This document shows, in pieces, positions 62,880-64,000 of a DNA stretch of 64,000 bases (positions are counted from its first letter, which is position 1; each line of letters starts with the position of its first letter). The stretch comes from Aphrophora alni (taxonomy: Eukaryota; Arthropoda; Insecta; Hemiptera; Aphrophoridae), in contig OY740770.1 of the NCBI GenBank assembly GCA_963513935.1, positions 86,835,267 to 86,899,266 on the forward strand, written 5' to 3'. The position numbers and the translations under genes were made by a program. Under the pieces are notes generated by a model. The model was not told the origin of the DNA. It searched no databases and saw only the letters and a program-made list of their open reading frames with translations.

Positions 62880-64000
62880 AGTGTACCAGGCTTGACCTGT
62901 CGTCATGGCAGATGGTCTGGCCCAAAACAGTTCAGAATTCTAATTTTAATAGCGATAATCAATTAAATCTAGCTGTACAAAGAATATAATACATCTCCTT
63001 CTAGGGACTTTAATGATGATAGTAATCAGGATTTTCAGGTAATTAAAAACTATATAACTATAAAACGTGACCATACATGTATTAGATAAAGAAAATGAGA
63101 AAACATATCCTCAATCTTCACCATTGGGTAAAAGAAGCTTTATTAAAAAAAATAAGAAAGTACAATAAATACAATAGAGGCCCATTTGAGGTTGTTTTAA
63201 TTACAAGGAAAACAGTAAAATTATTCCTTTCAATGTAGACAGAATATTAATGAAACATCATACATATATACACTATATAAAAAGATATGGTAAAAACCTA
63301 TTGGTTTTTTTTTTATAAGAATTACACTTCAGCAAATAATCTTCTAGACTCAGTTCATTTAAATAATTTTATAGTATCTAATAGAGTGACTATTGGGGTA
63401 GTATTGCCGAAAATAATGTTACAGAGGAGGAAATTGTAATTGACAATTATTGTCAATTACCTGTTATACATGCAGTATGTATAAAAAAAAATATCGATGG
63501 TAAATGGGTTAATACTAACTTTATTAAAACCACATTCCAGTCGGAAAAATTACAGGAATATATAATTCTAAATTATGTTATAATGATAGTGGAAACTTAT
63601 AATCCACCCGGTTAAACAATGTTACAATTGTTTTTCATACGGATGTGGCCGTAGGCCCTGTAACAAAGAAAGAATTTGAAGAGACTGTGGGGAAAATTAC
63701 CATTCAGAATCATGTAAAAACCCTAAAAAATGTGTTAATTGTAAAGGAAACTACAGCAGTAACAACAAAAGTTGTCCGGAATATCTAGACAAAAACAAAA
63801 TACCGGAAAAAATGAGCAGCTTCATGGAAAACGTTCTGGAAGGTAGCTCATATTTTCCAAATAATAATGCTAAAACAAATAAATTTTAAAAATCCATAAC
63901 CAAAAGATGGACACAAATAACAAGCAGATATAACATTAAAGAATTTCCATATTTATCAAGTTCCCATTCGGTGTTATATCTTCAGACATCGAAGATATAC
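62880..64000 (+). pseudogene. Jockey-like LINE ORF1 (gag-like) relic, runs off the window
   Basis: The start is near SPSRDFNDDSNQDFQVIKNY (about 62993-63055). It is followed by NRGPFEVVLIT (about 63173-63205), IPFNVDRILMKH..IHYIKR YGKN (about 63220-63295; family: IHP+++GK+L.....I..I+++G+N+), and SANNLLDS (about 63325-63355). Then come zinc knuckles around CYNCFSYGCGRRPCN, CGENYHSESC and CVNCKGNYSSNNKSCPEY (63615-63790; CX2C..H..C type). Frameshifts and stops are scattered, but the last 200 bp (EYLDKNKIPEKMSSF and on) stay open. It starts about 450 bp upstream of the dehydrogenase ATG, on the opposite strand. The downstream ORF2, if present, lies beyond the window. Confidence 0.75.
63436..63460. 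repeat. perfect 11-bp hairpin
   Basis: GTAATTGACAA (63436-63446) and its exact complement TTGTCAATTAC (63450-63460) with a three-base loop, inside the LINE ORF1 relic. Confidence 0.85.

Noticed and set aside
1..64000. CRISPR arrays, operons, riboswitches, bacterial promoters
   Set aside because: The window is eukaryotic. No regularly spaced repeat array or prokaryotic gene organisation was seen.

Overview
The window is a piece of a eukaryotic nuclear genome, almost certainly an arthropod and most likely an insect. It is strongly AT-rich, has spliced genes with GT-AG introns, carries a chemosensory ionotropic receptor, and is packed with degenerate Tc1/mariner, piggyBac, hAT, Harbinger-like and non-LTR elements. 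The insect order cannot be fixed from the sequence alone.

Two host genes can be supported. (1) An intronless ionotropic receptor (IR) gene on the minus strand at 6593-8488 encodes 631 residues with a signal peptide, three membrane segments and a pore region. (2) One large minus-strand gene fills most of the window (12229-62431). Nine exons, all with consistent splice sites and phases, join into a 356-residue NAD(P)-dependent dehydrogenase of the Ldh_2 family (malate/L-lactate/sulfolactate dehydrogenase type, often annotated in insects as YjmC-like oxidoreductase). Only about 1.07 kb of its 50.2 kb is coding. Intron 1 is 19.5 kb and intron 8 is 9.1 kb.

Layout on the plus axis: 1-2020 is AT-rich intergenic DNA. 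2022-3271 is a small DNA transposon with terminal inverted repeats (TIRs) carrying a DDE/D-like transposase relic. 3.3-6.5 kb is intergenic with tandem duplications. 6.6-8.5 kb is the IR gene. 9.3-10.75 kb is a mariner-like relic preceded by a 196-bp tandem repeat. 12.2 kb is the last dehydrogenase exon. Intron 8 (12.3-21.3 kb) holds piggyBac, hAT, a possible LTR-element primer-binding site, and two further Tc1/mariner relics. Introns 7 to 5 (21.4-29.3 kb) hold little except a retrotransposon nuclease fragment at 28.2-29.0 kb. Intron 4 (29.4-33.6 kb) has hAT, a second piece related to the 2-3 kb transposon, and a 314-bp Harbinger-like MITE. Intron 3 (33.7-39.7 kb) has a 2.4-kb piggyBac relic. 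Intron 2 has an RTE-like LINE scrap. Intron 1 (42.8-62.3 kb) has diverged repeat pairs, a tRNA-like scrap, LINE pieces in opposite orientations, a mariner-like element with unusually long TIRs, and a LINE RNase H tail. The promoter side of the dehydrogenase gene (62.9 kb to the end) is occupied by a LINE ORF1 relic.

The two host genes show no obvious functional link: one is a cytosolic-type oxidoreductase and the other a sensory membrane receptor. The rest of the window is mostly a transposon graveyard. The least familiar item is the TIR-bounded element at 2022-3271 and its cousin near 32 kb. No CRISPR array, bacterial operon or complete RNA gene was seen.
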